The notes: a model not told the origin generated them from the letters alone. A DNA stretch of 59,318 nucleotides from Amycolatopsis thailandensis (GCF_002234405.1 NZ_NMQT01000061.1:1-59318), one strand, 5' to 3'; positions 33,310 to 41,517 are shown, counted from the stretch's first letter. Program-made: numbers and translations.

Positions 33310-33885
33310 GTGGGCGGCGGGCACGCACCGGGAAACGGGCGGCGGGCGACCAGCGAGTTCCCCGTGGGCTGGACCGACGAGCAGATCATCGCGGTGATCA
33401 AGGACGTCGCGAACGATCCGAGTGAACCGCGCCGCAGACAGTACAACGGCCGCTGGCGCTGTGCCGGCGAACGGTACGGCGTGCATCTCATCGTGCTGGT
33501 CGAGGACAACGGCAACGTCAAGACGGGCTACCCGGTCGCAGGCCCCGGCGTGGTCCGCAATCCCGACACCGCGGCGGATCCGGCGAACCCGACCGTCGCC
33601 GACCTCGCCGCCGGCCGCATCAGCTTCTTCGGCGACAGCCTGCTCGACCAGCTCGGCAACCGCGTCGCGCCGGACGTCCTGGCCTTCTATCGCACCCTGC
33701 ACTGGTCGGGCGAATGGGAAGAACTGGCGGACGTCCTCGTCGCGCACGCGATGGCCGAGAACCTGCGGCTCTCCGTGGACGAATACGCGACCCTGGAAAG
33801 CCTGCTGAACAGCTTCGACCTGCCGATCGACGGCTTCCTCTACCTGAACGACCGGGCCCACGCCCTGGCCACCCTGCACCCCTGA
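33310..33885 (+). CDS. EndoU-like domain fused to a MafI-like immunity domain
   Basis: 191 residues. Residues 2-85 match the bacterial EndoU ribonuclease fold: GGGHAPGNGR, EFPVGWTDEQIIAVIKDVA, RWRCAGERYGVHLIVLV, KTGYPVAGPGVVRNP. Residues 100-165 look like MafI-type immunity proteins: LLDQLGNRVAPDVLAFYR, SGEWEELADVLVAHAM, LSVDEYATLESLL. EndoU/MafI is a known toxin-immunity pair, but normally two genes. Here there is one frame with no internal start. The usual first catalytic His (in an HIL-G motif about 14 residues before GGH) is missing, and the in-frame upstream codons contain no His. There is no signal or delivery domain. AAAGGAG Shine-Dalgarno precedes the GTG. Confidence 0.7.
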   Translation: MGGGHAPGNGRRATSEFPVGWTDEQIIAVIKDVANDPSEPRRRQYNGRWRCAGERYGVHLIVLVEDNGNVKTGYPVAGPGVVRNPDTAADPANPTVADLAAGRISFFGDSLLDQLGNRVAPDVLAFYRTLHWSGEWEELADVLVAHAMAENLRLSVDEYATLESLLNSFDLPIDGFLYLNDRAHALATLHP

Positions 33886-33903
33886 CCCGCGTGATCCGCC
33901 CCC

Positions 33904-33956
33904 AATCACGCGAGTTCCGTGCTCAATCACGCGAGTGCGGGTTCTGATCACACGAG
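33904..33956. repeat. 21-bp-period tandem repeat, three units
   Basis: Units start at 33904, 33925 and 33946 (AATCACGCGAG, AATCACGCGAG, GATCACACGAG), again exactly 21 bp apart. An inverted half-unit (CGCGTGATC) lies at 33889-33897. The array sits between convergent genes here, not at a promoter. Confidence 0.8.
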
Positions 33957-33962
33957 ATCGGC

Positions 33963-34238
33963 CTAACTCGCTTCGGCGACGTCCTCGGCACTGCCTTCGG
34001 CGACCGCCCTCAGCGTGTCCAGCGGCAGCCCGACGGCGTCCGCGAGCGCCATCACCGTGAAGAAGGCGGGCGTCGGGATCCGCCCGGTCTCGATCTTCCG
34101 GAGCGTCTCCACCGAGATCCCGGCCTCCGCCGCGACCTCGACCATGCTCCGCGACGCCGACGCGCGCGCGTCCCGGAGCGCCAGCCCCAGCCGCTCGCCG
34201 CGTTCGCGTTCCTCGTCCGTCAACGGCACTCGCACCAT
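33963..34238 (-). CDS. XRE-family HTH regulator
   Basis: 91 residues. The HTH_XRE domain fills residues 15-75: LGLALRDARASASRSM, VEVAAEAGISVETLRKIETGR, FFTVMALADAVGLPLDTL. No second domain. ATG at 34238 with TAGTAT 7 bases upstream and no Shine-Dalgarno. It lies tail-to-tail with the EndoU/MafI-like gene and next to the repeat-bounded element at 34266, so either could be a target; neither link is shown. Confidence 0.88.
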   Translation of the reverse strand: MVRVPLTDEERERGERLGLALRDARASASRSMVEVAAEAGISVETLRKIETGRIPTPAFFTVMALADAVGLPLDTLRAVAEGSAEDVAEAS

Positions 34239-34245
34239 GGGTCCA

Positions 34246-34251
34246 ATACTA
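34246..34251 (-). promoter_or_regulatory. -10 element, leaderless promoter (XRE regulator)
   Basis: Minus-strand TAGTAT, 7-base spacer, ATG at 34238. Confidence 0.5.
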
Positions 34252-34265
34252 ATACCGGTCCCGTT

Positions 34266-34672
34266 GGTCGTGAGTGGCGATTCGGGTTCTGGTCGACTCG
34301 TCTTTGCCTGCCCACTTGTGTGACCGGCGACTGTGGAGGATTTGGGACGTTCAACGTCCCGGTTCTTCCACGCTCGGTCTGGTTGGTGTGGGAGTCGGGG
34401 CGGTGAACGTCCTGGGTTCTGTCGTCGGTGGGGCCCTGTTTCGTCGTGGTGGTGGATGGTGGTGTGGTCGACGGGGGAGGATTCCGGCCGTTGAGCGTCC
34501 GGGATCTTCCCCTGTCACCTCGTCGGCCACCCCACGGTGAAGGAATTGGGACGTTCAACGTCCCCATTCCCGCATCGTCGCGCCCTGGCAGCCGCTGAAC
34601 CACCACTCTCGCCCAGTCAGGCGTGGGTAGGTAAATACCGGTCCACCAGAATCCGAATCGCCACTCACGACC
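34266..34672. mobile_element. Repeat-bounded non-coding element, MITE-like
   Basis: 28-bp terminal inverted repeats (34266-34293 and 34645-34672, one mismatch) enclose about 350 bases with no plausible gene. AATACCGGTCC occurs directly repeated at 34251-34261 and 34634-34644. The interior has GGGACGTTCAACGTCCC twice (34344-34360, 34548-34564) and two degenerate copies (around 34404 and 34491). The outer arm GGTCGTGAGTGG equals that of the 19271 hairpin. No transposase is present, so mobility is only inferred. Confidence 0.5.
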
Positions 34673-34788
34673 CACCTGTCACAGAGTTACCCCCAGCCTG
34701 TGGACAACTCTGTGCACAGGTCTGTGGACCGTTCAAAAGCAGGGCCCCGCCGAGCCGAAACTCGACGGGGCCACAATCCCTAGGGGCT

Positions 34789-36405
34789 TCAGCCGCCCGC
34801 GGGCACCGGAAGTGGGAGTCCGGGGAGGCTCTGGTCGTTCGGCACCTTGCCGTCGACGAGGTAGTCCTCCACGACCTTGTCCACACCCGTGTTGCCGCCG
34901 GCGTAGATGCCGTGGTCACCCTCACCGGTCACGGTGATCATCCGCGAGTTGGCGAACGCGCGGTGCGCACGGGTCGCGCCCTCGATCGGGGTCGCCGGGT
35001 CGTGCACCGACTGGACGATCAGCACCGGCGGGACGCCGCGGCCGTCGAGCTTCGGCAGGTCGACCGGCTTGTTCTTCCAGAAGATGCACGGCTGGATCAG
35101 CCAGCCGGCGCCGAGCAGCGGCAGATCGCGGTCGATCAGCTTCTGCGACTGGCGGATGACGCTCTGCCGGTTGCCGGTCCACGGGCCCTCGTTGCAGGGG
35201 ATGGACCAGAAGCTGGCGTTGTAGGCGTCGCCGTCGCTCGGGACGAACAGCGGCTGCGGGCCGATGACGCCGTCGGCGTCCACGGTCTCCGCCTTGACCT
35301 TCTGCGCGGCCGTGGCCTTCTGCTGCTGCGAGCCGGAGCCCTCGGTCAGCGTCTTCAGGTTGACCAGGTAGTCGGCCAGCGCCGTGAAGTTGCGCTTCGA
35401 GTACAGGTACGAGGCGATGGTCGAGTCGAGCGCGTTGGCCGACACCGGGACGCCGTCCACCTCGACCGGGTTCTGGGTCAGCGCGAAGCGGACCTTCTCG
35501 TAGCTCTGACGCGCGGCTTCACCGTTCTTGCCGAAGCCGTAGACCTTGTCGTACTTGCCCATCCACGGCAGGAAGTCCTGACGCCAGCGGCGCTCGAAGC
35601 CGAGCGGCTGCCCGTCGAACGAGTTCTGCCAGGTCGTCGTGAACTCGGTCGACGAGTCGAGCAGGAAGCGGCCGGTCCGGGTGGGGAACTGCTGCGCGTA
35701 GTGCGCGCCCAGCCAGGTACCCGCCGAGTAGCCGACCCAGTTGATCTTGTCGCGGCCCAGGAGGACACGCAGCAGGTCGATGTCGCGGATGGTCTGGGCG
35801 GTGTTGATGAGCGGGCCCAGCTCGCCGGACTTCACCTGGCACGAGTCCGCCGCGTACTTGGTGGCGTCCAGGATCAGGTTGAGGTTCGCCCGGCTGCGGT
35901 CGCGCGGGTCCAGGTCGGAACCGGTGCCGATCGCGTTGCCGCAGGTGATGTTGGTGCTCTTGCCGGTGCCGCGCGGGTCGAGACCGATGATCTCCTGGTT
36001 CGCGCGCAGCTTCGTCTGGTTACGCAGACGGGCCGGGAAGTTACGGCCCGGAGCGCCGGGGCCACCCGGGTTCGTGATGACGCTGGCCGTCGCGTTGCCG
36101 CTGGTGGCGGCGAGGCGGCTGACGGCGATCGTCAGGTCGATGCCTTCGTTGGACTTGTACCAGTTGCGCGGCGAGCGGTAGGTCGCGCATTCGATGTTCT
36201 CGGCGCCGGGAGGCGGCGCGGACGGCAGCTCGTTCGCCGTGCACTTGTGCCAGTCGAGCTTCTGGTTCGCGTACTGCGCAGGAATGTTGGTGGAGTTCAG
36301 AGGCTGCTGTTTGGCAGCCTCCGGTCCTGCGAACGCAGGAGTGAACCCGGCCAGCATGGTGCCGGCGACAGCCGGGATCACCACCGCATAGCGGAGTTTC
36401 TTCAT
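34789..36405 (-). CDS. Secreted alpha/beta-hydrolase, tripeptidyl aminopeptidase type
   Basis: 538 residues. Signal peptide MKKLRYAVVIPAVAGTML ending near AFA. NPGGPGAPG is the oxyanion region, GYSAGTWLGAHYA carries the nucleophile Ser, and the C-terminal TAP-like domain has LIVQSVHDPATPIEGA (Asp) and GEGDHGIY (His). This matches Streptomyces SlpD/TAP proteases that remove tripeptides. ATG with AAAGGGG upstream. It is divergent from the DUF3311-mctP operon. About 117 bases separate its stop from the element ending at 34672. Confidence 0.9.
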   Translation of the reverse strand: MKKLRYAVVIPAVAGTMLAGFTPAFAGPEAAKQQPLNSTNIPAQYANQKLDWHKCTANELPSAPPPGAENIECATYRSPRNWYKSNEGIDLTIAVSRLAATSGNATASVITNPGGPGAPGRNFPARLRNQTKLRANQEIIGLDPRGTGKSTNITCGNAIGTGSDLDPRDRSRANLNLILDATKYAADSCQVKSGELGPLINTAQTIRDIDLLRVLLGRDKINWVGYSAGTWLGAHYAQQFPTRTGRFLLDSSTEFTTTWQNSFDGQPLGFERRWRQDFLPWMGKYDKVYGFGKNGEAARQSYEKVRFALTQNPVEVDGVPVSANALDSTIASYLYSKRNFTALADYLVNLKTLTEGSGSQQQKATAAQKVKAETVDADGVIGPQPLFVPSDGDAYNASFWSIPCNEGPWTGNRQSVIRQSQKLIDRDLPLLGAGWLIQPCIFWKNKPVDLPKLDGRGVPPVLIVQSVHDPATPIEGATRAHRAFANSRMITVTGEGDHGIYAGGNTGVDKVVEDYLVDGKVPNDQSLPGLPLPVPAGG

Positions 36406-36457
36406 CCGATGCCCCTTTGATCTTGCGTGCGAAGTTCCGTTCGCGACTGCGGCTATT

Positions 36458-36531
36458 GATATCCGGCGAAGAGCGGGACGGCAACCGCCCTTCGTCGGAT
36501 GGGGCGTCGCTGATCAAATCGATATCCGGCG
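36458..36531. repeat. Direct repeat GATATCCGGCG in a divergent promoter region
   Basis: Identical 11-mers at 36458-36468 and 36521-36531, 63 bases apart, between the divergent TAP and DUF3311 genes. Candidate operator half-sites; no regulator is assigned. Confidence 0.4.
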
Positions 36532-36558
36532 GGCGTGACCCGGATGGGCGAGAGGTTC

Positions 36559-36564
36559 TAGGGT
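36559..36564 (+). promoter_or_regulatory. -10 element of the DUF3311-mctP operon
   Basis: TAGGGT lies 42 bases before the ATG at 36607, leaving a short leader with GGTGAGG as Shine-Dalgarno. Confidence 0.4.
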
Positions 36565-36606
36565 CATCGGGTCCATCCGGGGTACGGGAACGTTAGGTGA
36601 GGTCCG

Positions 36607-36885
36607 ATGGCGTCAGGTAAGGCAGACGGGAAGGTGAGGGGCTTTCAGTTCAGCCCTTGGAACCTCCTGTTGATCATCCCGTTGCTGGTGCTGGTCACGT
36701 CCTTGTTCAATTCGGACGGCCCCCGGCTGTTCGGGATGCCGTTCTTCTACTGGTTCCAATTCGTGTTCGTGGCGGTCGGCGTCCTGTGCACGTGGATCGT
36801 CTTCGTGATGACGAAGGACAAGCCGACCAGTGACCGTCCCGACCGGCTGTCCGTGGACGAGCTCGACGAGGGGGACGTCAAGTGA
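36607..36885 (+). CDS. DUF3311 small membrane protein
   Basis: 92 residues with two transmembrane segments (LLLIIPLLVLVTSLFNS and FQFVFVAVGVLCTWIVFVM). The central PRLFGMPFFYWFQF is the DUF3311 hallmark. These proteins nearly always precede an SSS-family permease and are thought to be its accessory subunit. The stop overlaps the permease start by four bases (GTGA). Confidence 0.9.
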   Translation: MASGKADGKVRGFQFSPWNLLLIIPLLVLVTSLFNSDGPRLFGMPFFYWFQFVFVAVGVLCTWIVFVMTKDKPTSDRPDRLSVDELDEGDVK

Positions 36886-38525
36886 CCGAGATCCAATGGC
36901 CCGAGCTGATCATCTTCGCGATCCTCTTCGCGGTGGTCACCGTGCTCGGCTTCGTCGCCTCCCGCTGGAAGGCCGGCAACACCCTCGACCACCTGGACGA
37001 ATGGGGCCTCGGCGGCCGCAAGTTCGGCTCGTGGATCACCTGGTTCCTGCTCGGTGGTGACCTCTACACGGCGTACACGTTCGTCGCCGTCCCCGCGCTG
37101 ATGTTCAGTGCCGGCGCGATGGGCCTGTTCGCGCTGCCGTACACGATCATCGTCTACCCGATCGTGTTGATGCCGGCGCTGCGCATGTGGTCGGTCTCGC
37201 GGGTCCGCGGCTACGTCACGCCCGCCGACTTCGTCCGCGGCCGGTTCGGTTCGCCGACGCTGGCGCTGCTGATCGCGATCACCGGGATCATCGCGACGAT
37301 GCCGTACATCGCGCTGCAGCTCGTCGGCCTCGAAGCGGTGCTGCGGACCATGGGCATCAACGGTTCCGGCATCGTCGGCCACCTGCCGCTGCTGGTCGCC
37401 TTCATCATCCTGGCGGTCTACACCTACCAGTCCGGGCTGCGCGCGCCCGCGCTGATCGCGTTCGTCAAGGACATCCTGATCTACATCGTGATCCTCGTGG
37501 CGATCATCTACCTGCCCTCGAAGCTCGGCGGCTGGTCGGCGATCTTCGACTCGGCGCAGGCGAAGTTCGACCAGACGCCGTCGAAGGCGGACGGCATCCT
37601 GCTCAACGCCAACAACCAGCTGCAGTACGCCACGCTGGCGCTCGGTTCGGCGCTCGCGCTGTTCCTGTACCCGCACTCGCTCACCAGCGTGCTCGCCTCA
37701 CGCGGCCGCAGCGTGATCAAGCGGAACATGGTCGCGCTCCCGGCGTACTCGCTGGTGCTCGGCCTGCTGGCGCTGCTCGGCTACGTGGCGATCAGCGCCG
37801 CGGTCAAGCCGATCACCAACAACGCCACCGGCAAGCCCGACACGAACACCGTCGTCCCGGTGCTGTTCGACACGCAGTTCTCGTCGTGGTTCGCCGGTAT
37901 CGCGTTCGCCGCGATCGGCATCGGCGCACTGGTGCCCGCGGCGATCATGTCGATCGCGGCGGCCAACCTGTGGACCCGGAACATCTATAAGGAGTACATC
38001 AAGAAGAACGCGACGCCGGGCCAGGAAGCGAAGCAGGCGAAGCTCGCTTCGCTGATCGTGAAGTTCGGCGCGGTGGCGTTCATCCTGTTCATCGACCCGC
38101 AGTTCTCGATCGACCTGCAGCTGATCGGTGGCGTGCTGATCCTGCAGACGCTGCCCGCGGTCGCGATCTCGCTCTACACGCGGTGGTTCCACCGGTGGGG
38201 CCTGATCGCCGGCTGGGTGGTCGGGATCGGCTGGGGTCTGATCATGCTCTACAACATCCCGAACCCGGCGACCGGCAAGGCGCACTTCGGTGGCTCCGCG
38301 CTGGCGCTGGACAAGCTGTCGATCTTCGGCTGGCACCCGTTCAGCGGTTCGCCGGTGCAGATCTACGTCGGGTTCGTGGCGTTGGTGGCGAACCTGCTGG
38401 TCGCCGTGATCTTCACGGTGATCGCACGGCGGATGAAGGTCTTCAACGGCACGGACGACACCGCGCCCGAGGACTACCACGCCGACGAGCACGACAAGGA
38501 TCTCCGCGAAATCGGCGTCCACTAG
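36882..38525 (+). CDS. mctP: Monocarboxylate uptake permease, SSS family (MctP-like)
   Basis: 547 residues, about 13 transmembrane helices. DEWGLGGRKFGSWITWFLLGGDLYTAYTF is the SSS signature region, followed by RGYVTPADFVRGRFGSP. The closest characterised relative I recall is Rhizobium MctP, importing lactate, pyruvate and similar acids with Na+ or H+. Pairing with DUF3311 supports this. It fits metabolically with pckG (growth on organic acids), although the genes are not adjacent. Confidence 0.88.
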   Translation: MTEIQWPELIIFAILFAVVTVLGFVASRWKAGNTLDHLDEWGLGGRKFGSWITWFLLGGDLYTAYTFVAVPALMFSAGAMGLFALPYTIIVYPIVLMPALRMWSVSRVRGYVTPADFVRGRFGSPTLALLIAITGIIATMPYIALQLVGLEAVLRTMGINGSGIVGHLPLLVAFIILAVYTYQSGLRAPALIAFVKDILIYIVILVAIIYLPSKLGGWSAIFDSAQAKFDQTPSKADGILLNANNQLQYATLALGSALALFLYPHSLTSVLASRGRSVIKRNMVALPAYSLVLGLLALLGYVAISAAVKPITNNATGKPDTNTVVPVLFDTQFSSWFAGIAFAAIGIGALVPAAIMSIAAANLWTRNIYKEYIKKNATPGQEAKQAKLASLIVKFGAVAFILFIDPQFSIDLQLIGGVLILQTLPAVAISLYTRWFHRWGLIAGWVVGIGWGLIMLYNIPNPATGKAHFGGSALALDKLSIFGWHPFSGSPVQIYVGFVALVANLLVAVIFTVIARRMKVFNGTDDTAPEDYHADEHDKDLREIGVH

Positions 38526-38539
38526 TCAGTTCCGCGAGA

Positions 38540-38570
38540 GGGCCGCGTCCGGTTCGGACGCGGCCCTTTT
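38540..38570 (+). terminator. Intrinsic terminator of the mctP operon
   Basis: A 12-bp perfect GC stem (38540-38551 with 38555-38566), 3-base loop and TTTT tail, right after the mctP stop. Confidence 0.92.
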
Positions 38571-38575
38571 CGTAT

Positions 38576-39793
38576 TCAGGAGGCTGGGTCGCAGGAGGTC
38601 AGGCGCCGGGTGAGGAAGCGGCGTTGCGGTTCCGAGCACGGCAGCGTGAGCGCTCGCCGGTAGTGGACCGCGGCGCGTGCCGGGTCGCCGGCCCGCAGCC
38701 AGAGCGCGCCGAGGACGGCGGGCAGCAGCGTGTAGTCCGGTAGATCGGCCTCGACGGCTTCGAGTTCGGCGATCCCGGCGACGGCGCCCTCCACCATCGA
38801 AAGCGCGATCGCGCGGTTCAGCCGCGCCACCGGCGACGGGCGCAGCGCGAGCAGGTCGTCGTACAGGCCGACGATCCGGCGCCAATCCGGCGGCGGAGCC
38901 GTGCTGTGGCACAACGCGATCGCCGCCTCGACGTGGTACGCCGACATCTCCGGCCCGGTGCACGCCCGCTCGAACAGCCGCTTTCCGTCGGCGATCATCG
39001 CGTGGTCCCAGCGGGCCCGGTCCTGCTCGTCGAGCAGCAGCAGATCGCCGTCCCGGTCGACCCGGGCGGGCAGCCTGCTCGCCTGGAGCAGCATCAACGC
39101 GACCAGCGCCCGCACCCTCGGCAGATCCGTTTCCGGCCCGGCCAGCAGCAGCCGTCCCAGCCGGATCGCCTCGCCGCACAGTTCGCCGCGCACCGCGACC
39201 GCTCCGGTCGTCGCGTCGTAGCCCTCGTTGAACAACAGATAGAGCACGGCCAGCACACTGTCCACTCTGGACTCAAGCGCGTCCGGTCCGGGGAGCGCGA
39301 GCGGTTTCCCGGACTCCCGCAGCCACTTCTTCGCCCGCACGAGCCGCTGCGCCACAGTCGCCGGTTTCGTCAGCAGCGCCGCCGCGATCTCGTTCACCCC
39401 GAGCCCGCCGACGGTCTTCAACGTCAGCGCCACCTGCGACACCATCGGCAGCGCGGGATGACAGCACAGCAACATCAGCACGAGCTCGTCGTCCGTGCGC
39501 TGGTCGTCTTCGATTCCGCCGAGCTCCACGAGCCGCGGCAGCAGCGCGCGCAGCGTTTGTTCACGCCGGACGACGTCCATCGCCCGATTCCGCGCGGCCC
39601 GGAACAGCCAGCCCCGCGGGTTGTCCGGCACCCCGAACTGCGGCCAGGTGCGCAAAGCCTGCTCCAGAGCGTCGGCGACAGCCTCTTCGGCCAGGTCCAG
39701 CCGTTCGGGGCCGAGCGCCCTGGCCAGCGTGGCGACGATCCGCCCGGCGCTGTGCCGGAACAGATGCTCCACCACGCCGGCCGGGCGGCTCAT
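38576..39793 (-). CDS. ECF sigma factor, ECF42 type with C-terminal extension
   Basis: 405 residues, more than twice an ordinary ECF sigma. Sigma region 2 spans residues 8-75 (AEEAVADALEQAL, NPRGWLFRAARNRAMDVVRR) and region 4 about 110-165 (LGVNEIAAALLTKPATVAQRLVRAKKWL). Then a ~200-residue helical, TPR-like extension (DUF6596) follows, with LYLLFNEGYDAT and RLNRAIALSMVEG. This is the ECF42 layout; these factors lack an anti-sigma and are linked to DGPF proteins. Two DGPF genes are directly upstream in the same operon, coupled by ATGA. Confidence 0.93.
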   Translation of the reverse strand: MSRPAGVVEHLFRHSAGRIVATLARALGPERLDLAEEAVADALEQALRTWPQFGVPDNPRGWLFRAARNRAMDVVRREQTLRALLPRLVELGGIEDDQRTDDELVLMLLCCHPALPMVSQVALTLKTVGGLGVNEIAAALLTKPATVAQRLVRAKKWLRESGKPLALPGPDALESRVDSVLAVLYLLFNEGYDATTGAVAVRGELCGEAIRLGRLLLAGPETDLPRVRALVALMLLQASRLPARVDRDGDLLLLDEQDRARWDHAMIADGKRLFERACTGPEMSAYHVEAAIALCHSTAPPPDWRRIVGLYDDLLALRPSPVARLNRAIALSMVEGAVAGIAELEAVEADLPDYTLLPAVLGALWLRAGDPARAAVHYRRALTLPCSEPQRRFLTRRLTSCDPAS

Positions 39794-40164
39794 GACAGCC
39801 CGAGGCGGCTCAGGTGTTCCTCGCGTGAGGTGTCGAGATCGAGCGCGATCTCGCTGACCACGAACATCCCGGCACCGTCCACCGCGATCGGATGCGTCTC
39901 GAACAGCTTCGCCGCCTCGTCGAGATCAGCGGCTTCGACCACGAGATACCCGGCGACGATCTCGCTGGCCTCGGTGAACGGGCCGTCGGTGATCGTCCCG
40001 GCGCGCACCACCCGTGATTCCGGGGCCAAGCCGGCGGCCGCGATCAGCTTGCCGGACGCCCGCAGCTCGTCCTGCCAGGCGAAATACCGCTCGATGCCGT
40101 CACCGGCGGGCTCCGCCGACGAGATGTCCTGCGAAAAGGTCATCAGACCGACGAACTTCGGCAT
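39790..40164 (-). CDS. YCII/DGPF-domain protein
   Basis: 124 residues from the ATG at 40164. MPKFVGLMTFSQDISS starts the fold, and the DGPF motif is exact (TITDGPFTEASEIVAGYLVV). A one-base overlap (TGATG) links it to the preceding paralog and an ATGA overlap to the sigma factor. Biochemical function unknown; family members are partners of ECF42 factors. Confidence 0.9.
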   Translation of the reverse strand: MPKFVGLMTFSQDISSAEPAGDGIERYFAWQDELRASGKLIAAAGLAPESRVVRAGTITDGPFTEASEIVAGYLVVEAADLDEAAKLFETHPIAVDGAGMFVVSEIALDLDTSREEHLSRLGLS

Positions 40165-40520
40165 CAGTCCTCGCAGCCGCGTTCGCCGATCTTGCGCACC
40201 TCGATCGGCCCGAACTCCAGATGCGGATGCGTCGCGAAGATCTTCTCCGCCTGGTCGAGGTCCGCGGCCTCGATCACCTGGTAGCCGCCGACGATTTCGG
40301 TGGCCTCGGTATGCGGCCCGTCGGTCGCGCCGACCTCGCCGCCGGAACCGCGCAGTACCCGGCCGCGCTTCGACAGGCCGCCGCCACTGACGAACCGGCC
40401 CTCCTTCGTGCGCTCGTCCGCCCAGGCCATGTAGTTCTCGAGCACGCGTTGTGCTTCGTCGGGGCCTAGGTGTTCGTGCGAGTCCTTCGTCGCGCGGATG
40501 AAACCGATGTAGTTCGGCAT
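40164..40520 (-). CDS. YCII/DGPF-domain protein, first gene of the ECF42 operon
   Basis: 118 residues. MPNYIGFIRATKDSHE, then DGPHTEATEIVGGYQVIEA, a DGPF variant with His instead of Phe. ATG at 40520 has AGGGAGG 8 bases upstream. Upstream on the minus strand GTCGA and CGTCTA are separated by 17 bases (about 40545-40574), an ECF-type promoter candidate that would make the operon autoregulated. Confidence 0.88.
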   Translation of the reverse strand: MPNYIGFIRATKDSHEHLGPDEAQRVLENYMAWADERTKEGRFVSGGGLSKRGRVLRGSGGEVGATDGPHTEATEIVGGYQVIEAADLDQAEKIFATHPHLEFGPIEVRKIGERGCED

Positions 40521-40544
40521 GGCGTCCTCCCTGGGATCGATGGT

Positions 40545-40574
40545 CCCTAGACGAACAAGCCCGCCGCAAATCGA
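40545..40574 (-). promoter_or_regulatory. Candidate ECF-type promoter of the DGPF-sigma operon
   Basis: Minus strand: GTCGA, 17 bases, CGTCTA, located 25-55 bases before the ATG at 40520. The -35/-10 pattern resembles ECF-type promoters, and the encoded ECF42 factor is the natural candidate. Confidence 0.4.
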
Positions 40575-40593
40575 CGCCGGTGGTGAAAGACGG

Positions 40594-41517
40594 TCAAAAC
40601 TCCAGCCGCCAGGTCTGACCGGTGAGCTCATAGCCGAAGCCCGGGATCGTCTCTTCGCTCACCAGCCGGAAGCCTGCCTTCTGGTAGATCGCCCTCGCCG
40701 CCTCCAGCAGCGAGACCGTCCAGAGCTCCATCGCCGGATAGCCGGCCGCCCTCGCGAACTCGACGCACTCGGTGACCAGGCGTTTCCCGACGCCGCGCCC
40801 CCGTGCCGACGGTTCGAGGATCAACATCCGCAGCTTGGCCGTGACACCGTCTTCGGCTGGCATGCAGAAGACACTGCCGACGCGCTCTCCGGCGAGTTCG
40901 GCGATCCAGCCCGCCTGCCGGGGTTCGCCGCGGTTGTCGACGTATTCCGCGACGACACGGGCGACGAGGGCTTCGAAGCGTTCGTCCCAGCCGTACTCGC
41001 GGGAGTACAGGGCGCCGTGGCGGTGGACCACCCAGCCGAAGTCGCCCGGGCGGGGCGGGCGCAGGACCAGCGTGGGATCCGACGGGCGCTCGCCGACCAG
41101 CGAGGTGATCGTGTCCATCGCGCCGAGCAGCCGCTTCTGGTCGTCGTCGCCGAACCGGCCGAGCAGCGAGCCGATCCGGCCCACCGAGCGGGCGTCGAGG
41201 ACGGCGAAGGCCTGGTGGCCGTTCTCGGTCAGCCTGACGATCTGACGGCGGGCGTCCTCGTCGCTGCGTTCGCGCGTGAGAAGACCTCGTTCTTCGAGTC
41301 GCGCCAGCAGCCTGCTCGCGTACCCGGCGTCGAGGTCGAGACGTTTGCGCAGGTCGGTGACCTGGGTCGGATCCTGCTGCGCGAGCTCGAACAGAACCCT
41401 GGCCTCGCTCAGGGAGTACTCGGCGTCGGCCGGTCCTTCGTCGAGGATGCCGATCACGCCGGTGTACAGGCGGTTGAAGGCCCGGACGGTGGCCACCCGG
41501 TCTGCTGCGCGAGTCAT
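40594..41517 (-). CDS. MarR regulator fused to GNAT acetyltransferase
   Basis: 307 residues. Residues 1-145 form a MarR winged helix (YSLSEARVLFELAQ, QVTDLRKRLDLDAGYASRLLARLEERGLLTRERS). Residues 150-307 form a GNAT domain, with the acetyl-CoA motif LEPSARGRGVGKRLVTECVEFAR and a late YQKAGFRL. Such two-domain proteins are known in actinobacteria and proteobacteria; the acetyl acceptor is unknown. A nested inverted repeat lies just before the ATG. Confidence 0.93.
   Translation of the reverse strand: MTRAADRVATVRAFNRLYTGVIGILDEGPADAEYSLSEARVLFELAQQDPTQVTDLRKRLDLDAGYASRLLARLEERGLLTRERSDEDARRQIVRLTENGHQAFAVLDARSVGRIGSLLGRFGDDDQKRLLGAMDTITSLVGERPSDPTLVLRPPRPGDFGWVVHRHGALYSREYGWDERFEALVARVVAEYVDNRGEPRQAGWIAELAGERVGSVFCMPAEDGVTAKLRMLILEPSARGRGVGKRLVTECVEFARAAGYPAMELWTVSLLEAARAIYQKAGFRLVSEETIPGFGYELTGQTWRLEF

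Noticed and set aside
34266..34672. Complete insertion sequence
   Set aside because: No transposase frame lies between the inverted repeats; kept only as a MITE-like element.
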